This document shows positions 43,690 to 52,772 of a stretch of DNA of 64,000 nt, in pieces. The DNA is from Yanghanlia sp047501535. GTDB taxonomy: Bacteria > Pseudomonadota > Gammaproteobacteria > Burkholderiales > Burkholderiaceae_B. Position 1 is the first letter of the stretch. Every line of letters starts with the position of its first letter. Position numbers and translations under genes: made by a program. Location of the stretch: assembly GCF_047501535.1 (NCBI RefSeq), contig NZ_JAZDRJ010000014.1, positions 24,994 through 88,993 of the forward strand, in the 5' to 3' direction. Below the pieces are notes generated by a model, which saw nothing but the letters and a program-made list of their open reading frames with translations, searched no databases and was not told the DNA's origin.

Positions 43690-44814
43690 TTAGTCCTCCT
43701 GCTGATACAAGGCTTCCAACTGGTTCAGATGATGATCTGAATCGCCCAGCAGGTAATCAGCGAAAGTCAGGCGCTTGAAGAAATCGCCCACTTCCAGCTC
43801 GTGAGTGACACCAATGCCCCCGTGCAGCTGAACGGCCGTCTGGCCAACGAAACGCCCTGCTTCGGCAACGGCGACCTTGGCCGAGGAAAGCAGACGCTGG
43901 CGTTCCTCCGCATCGGTTTCGCCCAAACCCATTGCAGCCACGTATGCCATGGAAATAGCGACTTCCTGTTTGATCAGCATGTCTGCCAGATAGAACTGCA
44001 AGGCTTGAAAATCTGCCAGCGGACGCTTGAACTGCTGACGCGTTTTGAGATATTCGGCAGTGATCTCGACGAGACGCTGCATAGCGCCGGCGGCATGCGC
44101 ACACAGCGCCAGCACACCATAACCGATGCCTGCGTCCAGAGCAGCTTCCGCAGCCGCTCCTTGAGCAATCAAAGCTTGCTCGGCAACCTCAACCCCATCG
44201 AGGGTGATGTAAGCACAGCGCTGACCATCCATAGTGGGATAGTCGTTGCGGCTCAGGCCCTGCGCGTTGCCATCAACCAGGAACAAGGCGGTTTCGCCGT
44301 CGAGGACCGCAGAAATGATCAGCTTGTGTGCCTGGCCACCTGCCCATACCAGCTTTTTAGCACCGTTCAGCACAAAACCTGCGCCGCCCTTGCTGGCTTG
44401 TGTGGCTTGAGGCGTTTGACTGTTGTGCTGATCGCCTTCCAGATAGGCCAGCGCCAACACCAGCTCGCCGCCCGCCATTGAGGGCAGGCATTCCGCCTGA
44501 ACCGCCTCGTTGTCGCTGTGAGCCAGCAATGCGGTTGAAATCACAGCGCTGGGAATAACAGGTTCAGCCACCAGACCGCGACCCAGCTCAAGCTGAGTAG
44601 CAACCAGCGTTGCGGGAGATTCCCCGAAGCCACCGTGTTCTTCGGGCACGATCAACCCTGTTACACCGACATCCGCCAACGATTGCCAGGAAGCTGTGTT
44701 CAGCTCGGTTTGAGCGGCACGTTCGCGACGTTGTTCAAAGGCCCATCCGTCGGCCATTAACCTGCGCAGGCTGTCGGTCAGCATGCGCTGTTCTTCGTTA
44801 TAGGTGAAATCCAT
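43690..44814 (-). CDS. Acyl-CoA dehydrogenase, small subunit of a heterodimer type (PimD-like)
   Basis: 374 residues, an acyl-CoA dehydrogenase fold but with the divergent wording of the small partner in two-gene acyl-CoA dehydrogenases (pimeloyl-CoA dehydrogenase type): NEEQRMLTDSLRRLMAD, LIVPEEHGGFGESP, LKTRQQFKRPLADFQALQF, and LHGGIGVTHELEVGDFFKRL. The usual C-terminal Y-E-G-T segment with the catalytic Glu is absent, and the FAD-binding serine/threonine segment is degenerate. It lies 33 bases after the large-subunit gene, supporting a heteromeric enzyme. Confidence 0.88.
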   Translation of the reverse strand: MDFTYNEEQRMLTDSLRRLMADGWAFEQRRERAAQTELNTASWQSLADVGVTGLIVPEEHGGFGESPATLVATQLELGRGLVAEPVIPSAVISTALLAHSDNEAVQAECLPSMAGGELVLALAYLEGDQHNSQTPQATQASKGGAGFVLNGAKKLVWAGGQAHKLIISAVLDGETALFLVDGNAQGLSRNDYPTMDGQRCAYITLDGVEVAEQALIAQGAAAEAALDAGIGYGVLALCAHAAGAMQRLVEITAEYLKTRQQFKRPLADFQALQFYLADMLIKQEVAISMAYVAAMGLGETDAEERQRLLSSAKVAVAEAGRFVGQTAVQLHGGIGVTHELEVGDFFKRLTFADYLLGDSDHHLNQLEALYQQED

Positions 44815-44847
44815 GATTCGCCATCCGTGAAATTGAAGATTGGGCTC

Positions 44848-46038
44848 TTATGCGCTGAGAATCATCTTGGCGATGATGCCCTTCTGCACCTCAGTGGTGC
44901 CCCCGTAAATCGAGGTTTTGCGCATGTCGAAATAACCGGCTGATGCCGCAGCCGCGAAATCCGGCCCCGGACCTTCAAACTCGGCGCCCGGCTCCATCCA
45001 AGCGAAATCGTATGGCCATGAATTGGCACCCATCACTTCCATTTGCAGCATGGCGAGGTCTTGTTGAATCTCGGACCCGCGGACCTTGAGAATAGAGGCT
45101 TCCGGCCCTGGCCCCTGCGCGCTATTGGCAGCCACACGCAACAACAGCATCTCGAGAGCGCGAATGTCGATCTCAAGACGGATGATTTTTTCCTTCAGAC
45201 GTGGATTCTGATCGGCAGGCTTGCCATCCTTAATGGTAGTCGCCGCAAGATTCTTGAGAATCTTGAGCTCGCGATAACAATGGCCAATGCCAGCAATACC
45301 CGTGCGCTCGTGGCCCAGCAGGTATTTTGCGTAGGTCCAGCCTTCATTCTCGTTGCCAACCAGGTTTTCGAATGGGACTTTGACTTCGTCAAGCCAGACT
45401 TCGTTGACATCCGCGCCGCCATCCAGCGTGTGAATCGGCCTGACCGTGACACCGGGCTGCCGCATGTCAATCAGCAACATGGAAATGCCGCGCTGCGGCT
45501 TGGCATCTGGGTCGGTACGTGCAAGGCAGAACATCCAGTCGGCGTACTGGCCAAGCGTAGTCCAGGTTTTTTGGCCTGTCACCACGTAACCATCTGCTGT
45601 TTTGACTGCGCGAGTCTTGAGCGATGCGAGATCCGACCCCGATCCCGGCTCGGAATACCCCTGACACCACCAGTCCTCGACCGTCAGCATGCGTGGCAGG
45701 AAACGTTCCTGCTGCTCTTTGCTGCCGTACTTCATGAGCACGGGCCCGATCATGCTAAGCCCGAAAGGCAGCAAGCGCGGCGCGCCAGCCTTGAAGCTTT
45801 CAATCTCAAAAATCAGCCGCTGCAGCGGGCCCCAGCCCGTACCGCCGAACTCTACGGGCCAAGTTGGCGCCCCCCAGCCCTTTTTGGCCAGAATGCGGTG
45901 CCAACGGATGTAATCCGTATTCGTTAGGCGCTGATGTTTGAAAGCTTTCTCGCGAATATCAGCGGGGAGTTCTGCCTCGACGAACTCCCTCACTTCTTTA
46001 CGAAACGCGAGCTCTTGCTCGTTCCACGTTAAGTCCAT
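44848..46038 (-). CDS. Acyl-CoA dehydrogenase, large subunit of a heterodimer type (PimC-like)
   Basis: 396 residues. FAD- and substrate-binding segments are intact: CQGYSEPGSGSDLASLKT, VTGQKTWTTLGQYADW, LGHERTGIAGIG. The C-terminus has IYGGTTEVQKGIIAKMIL, where most homotetrameric enzymes have Y-E-G-T; this Gly is common in the PimC-type subgroup. The start at 46038 has an AAAGGAG box; a longer open frame upstream is not supported. Together with the following gene it probably forms one alpha/beta dehydrogenase acting on a bulky, branched or dicarboxylic acyl-CoA. Confidence 0.88.
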   Translation of the reverse strand: MDLTWNEQELAFRKEVREFVEAELPADIREKAFKHQRLTNTDYIRWHRILAKKGWGAPTWPVEFGGTGWGPLQRLIFEIESFKAGAPRLLPFGLSMIGPVLMKYGSKEQQERFLPRMLTVEDWWCQGYSEPGSGSDLASLKTRAVKTADGYVVTGQKTWTTLGQYADWMFCLARTDPDAKPQRGISMLLIDMRQPGVTVRPIHTLDGGADVNEVWLDEVKVPFENLVGNENEGWTYAKYLLGHERTGIAGIGHCYRELKILKNLAATTIKDGKPADQNPRLKEKIIRLEIDIRALEMLLLRVAANSAQGPGPEASILKVRGSEIQQDLAMLQMEVMGANSWPYDFAWMEPGAEFEGPGPDFAAAASAGYFDMRKTSIYGGTTEVQKGIIAKMILSA

Positions 46039-46321
46039 AGTCCTATACTCCTTTGGGACGTACTGTAACCATCTAGTCCTGCCATAATCAATATCGCTTT
46101 TCAGAAGCCCCGCTTCATCAACACCGAATAAAGGCTCAGAATGCAATCATAAAAAGAGCCGGTCCGACTCAGCCCGCTCTGTGTACTCATGAACCAAAGA
46201 CACTCTTCATGAAATCTGAATTGCCAGATTGCCGGTTTGCGTTGAAACTAAAATGTAACCTGGGAGCTGGTCTCACCCGAACAGTTCCCAATGAACATGC
46301 AGCTAAAACCATAAAACCAGA
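46039..46321. other. Intergenic region between divergent catabolic genes, no gene seen
   Basis: 283 bases between the divergent acyl-CoA dehydrogenase and acyl-CoA ligase genes. It must hold both promoters. I see no convincing -35/-10 pair, no long dyad and no coding frame with a ribosome-binding site. Confidence 0.5.
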
Positions 46322-47824
46322 ATGCAATTCATTCATGAAGTCCTGCAAAAGCAGGCCGAGAAACAACCAGACGCCATTTCCCTATACCCTGAAAACCACG
46401 CTCCCATCAGCTATGGTGAGCTGTGGCAGCATGTAGGCGTTGCTGCCGCCTGGCTGCGCTCACAAGGCGTACAGGCCGGGCACAGAGTCATGCTGGCGTG
46501 CGAAAACTGCCCCGAACATATCGCCCTCATGTTCGCCTGCAGCGTTGTGGGCGCGTGGCCCGTCAGCGTGAACGCCCGCCTTAGCGCTGGCGAGATCCGC
46601 AGCATTGCCGAGCACTGCGAACCACACTTGATCGTCTTCACAAAGCAGTGCTCACCCGCCGCCGCACGCCATGCAGAAGAGTATTCCGCCCAACCTTGCA
46701 AGGCCCAGGGCTTGCGCGATGCCTGCAGCTATGCTGTATACCGGCCTAACGCGCAGCCTGAAAGCCCCGAGCTTGCGCAACAAGTTGCCATGCTGGTTTA
46801 CACATCTGGAACTACCGGCGCGCCCAAAGGCGTCATGGTAACCCACAAAGGCCTGTTGCACTTCGCCCGTGTATCGGCTGCCTCAAGGCAATTGTCAGGC
46901 CGCGACATTGCCTATGCCGCGCTCCCCATGTCGCATATTTTCGGTATCGCAACCGTCTTGATGGCCACACTCCAGGCGGGCGCCAGTTTGGTGGTGCGCT
47001 CGCGCTTTGACGTCGACGACCTGCTGGCTGCACTTGTCGCGCCCGGCATCAGCATTCTGCAAGGCGTGCCCACCATGTATGTGCGCCTGCTCGACGTCGT
47101 TTCCGATGCCCAGCAGGTTCAGGCACCTGCACTGCGCTATGTCTATACAGGAGGGGCGGCGCTCGACCCGGCGTTGAAGGAAAGAATAGAAACGTTGTTC
47201 GGCCAACCCATGCATCACGGCTATGGCATCACCGAATATGCCGGGTCCATGTTTATTACTCGCGCGGACGCTCCGCGAAGCGATACCTCAGCCGGCTATG
47301 CGGTAGAAGGGGTAGAGCTGCGCATTGTTAAAGAGGGCCGACCCATCACCACGGCGGGCGAGGATGGCGACATACTTATCCGCGGCCCCGGCGTCATGCT
47401 GGGCTACTACCGCAACCCTGAGCAAACGGCTCAAGCCCTGTTGCCAGGAGGCTGGCTGAGTACCGGTGACATCGGCCATATCGACGCCGACGGCGCCCTG
47501 TTCCTGACGGGTCGTTCCAAAGACCTCATTATCCGCTCCGGGTTTAACGTGTATCCGCTGGAAGTCGAAGCGGCCATCAACGCTTTCCCGGGCATTCGGC
47601 TTTCTGCTGTTGTGGGCAAAAAAGAAAGCGACGGCAACGAAGAAATTATCGCCTTCTACGAAACCGAACGCCCTGAAGATATCAACGTTGATGCGCTGCG
47701 CGAGCATTTGGCCCAACACCTTGCGCCCTACAAGCGCCCTTCCCGCTTCATTCACATCGATTCCATTCCCACAACCACCAGTGGAAAAATCCGCAAAGAC
47801 CCCCTAAGGGCGTTTGAGTTTTAG
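46322..47824 (+). CDS. Acyl-CoA ligase (AMP-forming)
   Basis: 500 residues, ANL superfamily. The P-loop LVYTSGTTGAPKG is at about 158-170, followed by the HGYGITEY motif, the STGDIGHIDADG hinge and the C-terminal catalytic Lys489 in TTTSGKIRKD. It activates a carboxylic acid to its CoA thioester via an acyl-adenylate; specificity is not readable. The first 20 residues look native, but no strong ribosome-binding site precedes the ATG. A Bug receptor gene follows after 77 bases. Confidence 0.9.
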   Translation: MQFIHEVLQKQAEKQPDAISLYPENHAPISYGELWQHVGVAAAWLRSQGVQAGHRVMLACENCPEHIALMFACSVVGAWPVSVNARLSAGEIRSIAEHCEPHLIVFTKQCSPAAARHAEEYSAQPCKAQGLRDACSYAVYRPNAQPESPELAQQVAMLVYTSGTTGAPKGVMVTHKGLLHFARVSAASRQLSGRDIAYAALPMSHIFGIATVLMATLQAGASLVVRSRFDVDDLLAALVAPGISILQGVPTMYVRLLDVVSDAQQVQAPALRYVYTGGAALDPALKERIETLFGQPMHHGYGITEYAGSMFITRADAPRSDTSAGYAVEGVELRIVKEGRPITTAGEDGDILIRGPGVMLGYYRNPEQTAQALLPGGWLSTGDIGHIDADGALFLTGRSKDLIIRSGFNVYPLEVEAAINAFPGIRLSAVVGKKESDGNEEIIAFYETERPEDINVDALREHLAQHLAPYKRPSRFIHIDSIPTTTSGKIRKDPLRAFEF

Positions 47825-47901
47825 CGTACTCATACGTCTGGCGACAAAAGCTGTAACTCCGCTAACCAACTTAAATCCAAATGTCCGCAAAGGAGACCCC
47901 C

Positions 47902-48876
47902 ATGAAACTCAAAGCTCTCACACTGTTCACTGCTTGCATGCTGGCCACTGGCAGCGCATACGCTCAGCAAGACAACTGGCCCACTCAGCCAGTGAAACTC
48001 GTAGTCGGCTATGCTCCGGGCGGCCCGGTGGACACGACTGCTCGTGTATTCGCGAAATATCTGAGCGCTGAGCTGAATCAAGCCGTCGTGGTAGAAAACC
48101 GCGCCGGCGCCAGCGGCATGATTGCTGCTGAATCCACCTCACGCGCCACGCCCGACGGCTACACCTGGAACTTTGTTGCCAGCCCTACAATGACCATCAC
48201 GCCCCTGATTCAGCGTGCGCACACGATCGACTACGACAAGGACTTCAGTTACGTCGGTACGCTCGTGAACTACACCAACGTGCTGGTCATCAATAAGGAC
48301 GTGCCTGTTACCAACATTCAGGAACTCATCGACTACGCCAAGAAAAACCCCAGTGCCGTGTCATTCGGTTCTGCCGGCGTAGGGGGTTCCAACCACCTGT
48401 CGGCTGAACTTCTCAAACAAAAGACCGGCACAGAAATGTTGCACGTTCCCTACCGCGGCAACTCGCCCGCAATGGTGGACGTCATTGGTGGCAAAATCAC
48501 CTTTATGTTCGACATCACGAGCACCGCTATTCCCTTTATCGAAAGTGGTCAGGTACGCCCGTTGGCCGTGACTTCCCGCGAGCGTAATGCCGGTCTGCCG
48601 GACGTTCCGAGCATGATTGAAGCGGGTGTCGAAGACTACGAAGTGACCGGCTGGTACGCTCTGATCGGCCCGGCCAATATCCCTCAGCCCATCATCACTC
48701 GTGTGCACGAAGCGATGACAAAAATCGCAAAAGACGAATCCTTCGTCAAGCAAATGGACGCCAGCGGCTACACCATTGCACTGAGCGACGGTGAAGCGCT
48801 CAAGAACCGCGCCAAGAACGAGTACGCCATGTGGGATGAAGTCATCAAGCAGGCAAAGATCCTCGAAAACCAATAA
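47902..48876 (+). CDS. Bug/TctC-family periplasmic receptor
   Basis: 324 residues with a signal peptide (cleavage after AYA, about residue 22). Family features: WPTQPVKLVVGYAPGGPVDTTARVFA at the mature N-terminus, VVENRAGASGMIAAES, and HVPYRGNSPAMVDVIGGKITFMFD. Such proteins bind carboxylates or amides for tripartite tricarboxylate transport, but no TctA or TctB membrane genes are near, so it is an orphan receptor. The start at 47902 has an AAGGAGA box. It is probably co-transcribed with the acyl-CoA ligase. Confidence 0.93.
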   Translation: MKLKALTLFTACMLATGSAYAQQDNWPTQPVKLVVGYAPGGPVDTTARVFAKYLSAELNQAVVVENRAGASGMIAAESTSRATPDGYTWNFVASPTMTITPLIQRAHTIDYDKDFSYVGTLVNYTNVLVINKDVPVTNIQELIDYAKKNPSAVSFGSAGVGGSNHLSAELLKQKTGTEMLHVPYRGNSPAMVDVIGGKITFMFDITSTAIPFIESGQVRPLAVTSRERNAGLPDVPSMIEAGVEDYEVTGWYALIGPANIPQPIITRVHEAMTKIAKDESFVKQMDASGYTIALSDGEALKNRAKNEYAMWDEVIKQAKILENQ

Positions 48877-48926
48877 GCCGCACCCATTTCGTGTGCCGCT
48901 TGTGGCGCTACTTTGTAGCGCCAGCA

Positions 48927-48965
48927 AAAAGCCCGATGCAAGCAAAACGCTTGCATCGGGCTTTT
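48927..48965. terminator. Bidirectional terminator between two Bug genes
   Basis: A 17-bp perfect stem (48927-48943 with 48949-48965, 5-base loop) has A-run and T-run feet. A second perfect hairpin, GGCGCTA/TAGCGCC at 48904-48922, lies just before it. Confidence 0.92.
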
Positions 48966-48987
48966 CTTTATTGCTGACTAGATTTAA

Positions 48988-49974
48988 CTATTGCTCAATC
49001 GTGATGTTGGCCTCACGAATGACCGTGCCCCATTTCTTGATTTCATTATCGAGGAAGCGTGCAAAATCTTCCGGCGAACCTGGCATGGGCTCTGCACCAG
49101 CCGCGGCCATGGCAGGGCCGATTTGCGGGTCGTTAAGAATCTCACTGAGGTCAGCATTCACCTTTTTCACAATGTCTGCAGGCGTGCCTTTAGGTGCGAC
49201 CAAGGCCGTCCATGAATACGCCTCGTAACCTGGCACTCCCGCCTCGGCAATAGGCGGAACATCCGGCGCCAAGCTGGAAGGCTCGGGGTTGCCAACGCCG
49301 AGGGCACGGATATGCCCTGACTTGATAAACGGCAGCGCCGAAGGGGCATCGGCAAACATCACCTGAACCTGCCCGCCGACGAGATCCTGCATGGCCGGCG
49401 CGCTACCACGGTATGGCACGTGCTGAATCTTCACACCCGCCATGCTGTTAAACAATTCACCCGCCAAGTGGGTGCCCCCGCCCGTACCTGACGAGCTGAA
49501 GGAAATATCATTGGCCTTGGCGTATTCAATCAGCTCGACCACATTGGTGACGGGCAACGACGGGTGAACGACTAAGATAATTGGGAAGCGCGCAACGGTG
49601 CCAACCAACTCATAATCGTTTTGAATGTCATAACCGAGATCCTGACGCAAACTGGGCAAGACCGCGTGATGAATGGCCGGGAAGAAGAAAGAATAACCGT
49701 CCGGTTTTTCTTTAAGCGCCGCACGCGCCCCAACAATACCGCCTGCTCCCGCACGGTTGTCCACTACGGCTGACTGCCCCCACTTTTCACCCAGTGGTTT
49801 CGTCACGAAACGCGCCGAGGTATCGACCGGACCACCCGCCGGGAATGGCACGATGAAATTCACCGACCGCGTCGGCCAGGCTTCATCAGCCCAGGTGGCG
49901 GAAAAAGGCACAGCCAGCCCGAGAACCGTCATGCCCAAGCCGGCAATCACTTTGCGTCGTGTAAGTTTTTGCAT
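48988..49974 (-). CDS. Bug/TctC-family periplasmic receptor, possible Tat substrate
   Basis: 328 residues. The signal peptide starts MQKLTRRKVIAGLGMT, with a twin-arginine-like R-R-K-V-I, so Tat export is possible; cleavage would follow ATWA. The mature part has WPTRSVNFIVPFPAGGPVDTSARFV, VVDNRAGAGGIVGARAA and HVPYRGSAPAMQDLVGGQVQVMFAD. The start at 49974 has a GGAG box. It lies 124 bases after the CoA-transferase gene, behind a terminator, so it may have its own promoter. Confidence 0.92.
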   Translation of the reverse strand: MQKLTRRKVIAGLGMTVLGLAVPFSATWADEAWPTRSVNFIVPFPAGGPVDTSARFVTKPLGEKWGQSAVVDNRAGAGGIVGARAALKEKPDGYSFFFPAIHHAVLPSLRQDLGYDIQNDYELVGTVARFPIILVVHPSLPVTNVVELIEYAKANDISFSSSGTGGGTHLAGELFNSMAGVKIQHVPYRGSAPAMQDLVGGQVQVMFADAPSALPFIKSGHIRALGVGNPEPSSLAPDVPPIAEAGVPGYEAYSWTALVAPKGTPADIVKKVNADLSEILNDPQIGPAMAAAGAEPMPGSPEDFARFLDNEIKKWGTVIREANITIEQ

Positions 49975-50054
49975 GTTTTTCTCCAAGTGTTTTATGTGTA
50001 TTTCCAACATGCCTGAAGTGGTATCCAATGGGAACACCCTCCTCTTCCGGCAGC

Positions 50055-50080
50055 AAAAAAAGCCCCTGAAATTCAGGGGC
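50055..50080 (-). terminator. Intrinsic terminator after the CoA-transferase gene
   Basis: A perfect stem with outer arms GCCCCTG/CAGGGGC (50062-50068, 50074-50080) is followed on the minus strand by seven T. It starts 19 bases after the CoA-transferase stop codon. Confidence 0.85.
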
Positions 50081-50098
50081 CGTCGTCAGAAAGTCGAA

Positions 50099-51304
50099 TT
50101 AACTTTCCTGTGGTTGTTTCAAGCCGAGCTCTTCAAGAATTTCCTCTGTGTGCTGACCCAGCATCGGAGGCGCCATGCGGTATTGCACAGGGGTTTCTGA
50201 ATAACGAATTGGGCTGGCTGTGGTAGGTGCCGTACCCGCAACGGGGTGCGGCATGGTGCGCCAGATTTCACGCGCCTTGACTTGCGGATCTTCAAAAACC
50301 TGCTTGATGTTATTGATCGGTCCACTCGGCACGCCCGCACCTTGCAACGCGTTAATCCAATCGTCACGAGTGCGGGTTTTCATAATTTCTTCAAGCTTGG
50401 CGATCAATACCTTACGGTTGCGCAACCGCGCACTGTTGGTCGCGTAGTCCGGATGGGTTCCGAGATCGGGGCGGCCCATCACTTCGCAATAAGCGCGATA
50501 CTGGCTGTCGTTACCTACAGCAACGATCAGGTGGCCGTCGCTGGCCGCAAATACCTGGTACGGCACCACATTCTGGTGTGCGTTTCCAGCGCGCTGCGGC
50601 ACCTCGCCTGAGGTCATGTAGTTCAGAGTCTGGTTAGCCAACATTGCGACGTGGCAATCCAGCAAGGCGACATCAATGTGTTGGCCCAGGCCGCTACGGT
50701 TGCGCTCTTGCAGCGCACCCAGCACAGCTACCGTTGCATACATGCCGGTGAAGAGATCTGTCACGGCTACGCCCGCTTTCTGTGGGCCGCCGCCGGGGAG
50801 ATCGTCGCGTTCGCCGGTAATGCTCATCAGGCCGCCCATGCCCTGAACCATGAAGTCGTAGCCAGGCAGCGGCGCCTTCGGACCGGTCTGGCCAAAACCT
50901 GTGATCGAACAATAGATCAGCTTGGGGTTAATGGCTTTAATGCTTTCGTAATCCAAGCCGTATTTCTTAAGCCCGCCAACCTTAAAGTTTTCCAGCAGAA
51001 TGTCGCACTTCGCCGCTATTTGGCGCACCAGTTCGGCACCCTCTGGCGTAGCGATATCGATGGTAATGGATCGCTTGTTTCGGTTAGCACTCAGGTAATA
51101 GGCCGCTTCAGTCGTATCGTTACCTTCAGCGTCCTTCAGGTAGGGAGGCCCCCAGCCACGGGTATCGTCACCCGCACCCGGTCGTTCGACCTTAATCACG
51201 TCAGCACCCAGGTCTGCCAAGTTCTGACCGCACCACGGCCCGGCCAGCACTCGAGACAAATCCAGAACTCTTATCCCATCAAGTGGGGCTTTGCGTTCAC
51301 TCAC
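50099..51304 (-). CDS. CaiB/BaiF-family (class III) CoA-transferase
   Basis: 401 residues. Seen: the N-terminal GIRVLDLSRVLAGPWCGQNLADLGADVIKVE, the probable nucleophile Asp150 in PGYDFMVQGMGGLM, GQHIDVALLDCHVAML, and GVPSGPINNIKQVFEDPQV. It moves CoA between carboxylic acids (for example succinyl-CoA to a free acid) without ATP. The crotonase gene lies 62 bases upstream on the same strand; together they suggest a CoA-based degradation branch. Confidence 0.92.
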   Translation of the reverse strand: MSERKAPLDGIRVLDLSRVLAGPWCGQNLADLGADVIKVERPGAGDDTRGWGPPYLKDAEGNDTTEAAYYLSANRNKRSITIDIATPEGAELVRQIAAKCDILLENFKVGGLKKYGLDYESIKAINPKLIYCSITGFGQTGPKAPLPGYDFMVQGMGGLMSITGERDDLPGGGPQKAGVAVTDLFTGMYATVAVLGALQERNRSGLGQHIDVALLDCHVAMLANQTLNYMTSGEVPQRAGNAHQNVVPYQVFAASDGHLIVAVGNDSQYRAYCEVMGRPDLGTHPDYATNSARLRNRKVLIAKLEEIMKTRTRDDWINALQGAGVPSGPINNIKQVFEDPQVKAREIWRTMPHPVAGTAPTTASPIRYSETPVQYRMAPPMLGQHTEEILEELGLKQPQES

Positions 51305-51366
51305 TGTTTTATTCCAAAGACGTAGACAAACAAACTTCCGACAATAGCATGATTGCTAAGCGATTT

Positions 51367-52164
51367 TCAGCGGCCAGAGAACTGCGGCGCACGCTTTTCG
51401 GCAAACGCCCGCATGCCTTCTTGATAGTCTTCCGTATAGCCCATGGCGCGCTGAAGGGCGCGCTCCACTTCCAGCTGTTCGACCAAAGAGTTTTCAGCCG
51501 CCGCATACAGGGCTTTCTTGGTCGCGGCCAATGCCCGCGTCGCTCCATTGGCGAGCTTGTCGTGCATGGTTTGAATAGTCTCTTGCAGTGCTTCGTCGGG
51601 AACACAGCGCCAGATCAGCCCCCATTGTTCTGCTTGCTCAGCGGTTACGGGCTCGCCCAACACTGCAGCAGCCATGGCACGTTGAGTACCCACCAAACGC
51701 GGCCAGACATAGGTGGCGCCGGCATCTGGCACCAAACCGATTTTCGCAAACGCCTGGATGAACTTTGCTGATTTCGCGGCGATGACAATGTCGCAAGCCA
51801 AGGCCACGCTGGCCCCTGCTCCGGCCGCCACACCGTTTACGACACATACGACGGGAGCGGGAAGCGCCCGCAACCGCAGCACCAGTGGCCGATAGTTTTT
51901 ATCCAACCCCTCGGCCAAGTCACGTTTCTGCCCCGGAGGCAAAGGCTTGCGCTCGGAGAGATCTTGGCCGGCGCAGAAACCCCGCCCTGTTCCGGTGATG
52001 ATCAAGCCTCGCAAATCTTCGCGCGATTCCAAAAAGGTGAGCGCCGCGCGAATATCTTCGTGCATGATCTGAGTAAAGCTATTAAGCGTATCGGGACGAT
52101 TCAGAACAATGTGCCCGACACCGTCGCGATAGGAAAATTCGATATGCTGATATACGTGAGTCAT
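51367..52164 (-). CDS. Enoyl-CoA hydratase/isomerase, PaaG-like
   Basis: 265 residues, crotonase fold. It is closest in wording to E. coli PaaG (ring 1,2-epoxyphenylacetyl-CoA isomerase): TGTGRGFCAGQDLSERK with an oxyanion-hole backbone, VNGVAAGAGASVALACDIVIAAKSAKF, and FAKIGLVPDAGATYVWPRLVG with the conserved catalytic-type Asp. No other paa genes are present, so a true phenylacetate role is not implied; hydration or isomerisation of an unsaturated acyl-CoA is equally likely. It is divergent from the DUF35 gene. Confidence 0.9.
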   Translation of the reverse strand: MTHVYQHIEFSYRDGVGHIVLNRPDTLNSFTQIMHEDIRAALTFLESREDLRGLIITGTGRGFCAGQDLSERKPLPPGQKRDLAEGLDKNYRPLVLRLRALPAPVVCVVNGVAAGAGASVALACDIVIAAKSAKFIQAFAKIGLVPDAGATYVWPRLVGTQRAMAAAVLGEPVTAEQAEQWGLIWRCVPDEALQETIQTMHDKLANGATRALAATKKALYAAAENSLVEQLEVERALQRAMGYTEDYQEGMRAFAEKRAPQFSGR

Positions 52165-52358
52165 ACGCTTGCTTTAAAGAATTAAAGCACCATAGTCCAG
52201 TTTGAAAGTGGGTGTTTTAACTCCTAGCTTACCTGCAACACCGCTCAACGGCCATTAACCATAGCGGAAGCCTGTCTTCCGACAAATGAAATTGCCAACA
52301 AACGCTTTCGCAGAGACACTAAGGCAAAGTATTTTTCTTGCAACCAAGCATTATCAAC

Positions 52359-52772
52359 ATGTCATCCACAACTTCAAATAATAGAGGAGACGACGCGTTA
52401 AGTACGGGCGCCGATCTCCACTACCGCACGCAGCTCGACCAAGGCAACTTCATTATTCAGCGCTGCCAAAGCTGCGAGAAAGCCATTTTCTACCCCCGCA
52501 TGATCTGCCCACATTGTGGCTCGAACAAACTCGAATGGTTTACACCTTCGGGCCGCGGTACGGTGTATTCGACCACCACTGTGCGCCGCAAGCCAGAGCA
52601 TGGCGGAGATTACAACGTGTCCTTGGTTGATCTGGCCGAGGGCGTGCGCATGATGAGCCGCGTTGAGGGCGTGTCTCCCGACGCTGTCACGATTGGCATG
52701 AAAGTACAAGCCACAGTCGTCGATGGCGACGAAGGCAAACTGGTGGTTTTTAATCCGGAGACAGCGCGATGA
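52359..52772 (+). CDS. DUF35 OB-fold / zinc-ribbon protein
   Basis: 137 residues. A rubredoxin-like zinc ribbon has Cys36, Cys39, Cys50 and Cys53 (QRCQSC and ICPHCG), followed by an OB-fold domain (GRGTVYSTTTV, VDLAEGVRMMSRVEG). Such proteins form complexes with thiolase-like partners and help bind the acyl-CoA, as with ChsH2 and Ltp2 in steroid side-chain breakdown. The partner gene follows with a 4-base overlap. The ATG at 52359 has a poor ribosome-binding site. Confidence 0.9.
   Translation: MSSTTSNNRGDDALSTGADLHYRTQLDQGNFIIQRCQSCEKAIFYPRMICPHCGSNKLEWFTPSGRGTVYSTTTVRRKPEHGGDYNVSLVDLAEGVRMMSRVEGVSPDAVTIGMKVQATVVDGDEGKLVVFNPETAR

Noticed and set aside
51367..52164. Reading the PaaG-like gene as part of a phenylacetate pathway
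   Set aside because: No paaABCDE, paaZ, paaF, paaH, paaJ or paaK gene is in the window; similarity within the crotonase family does not settle the reaction.
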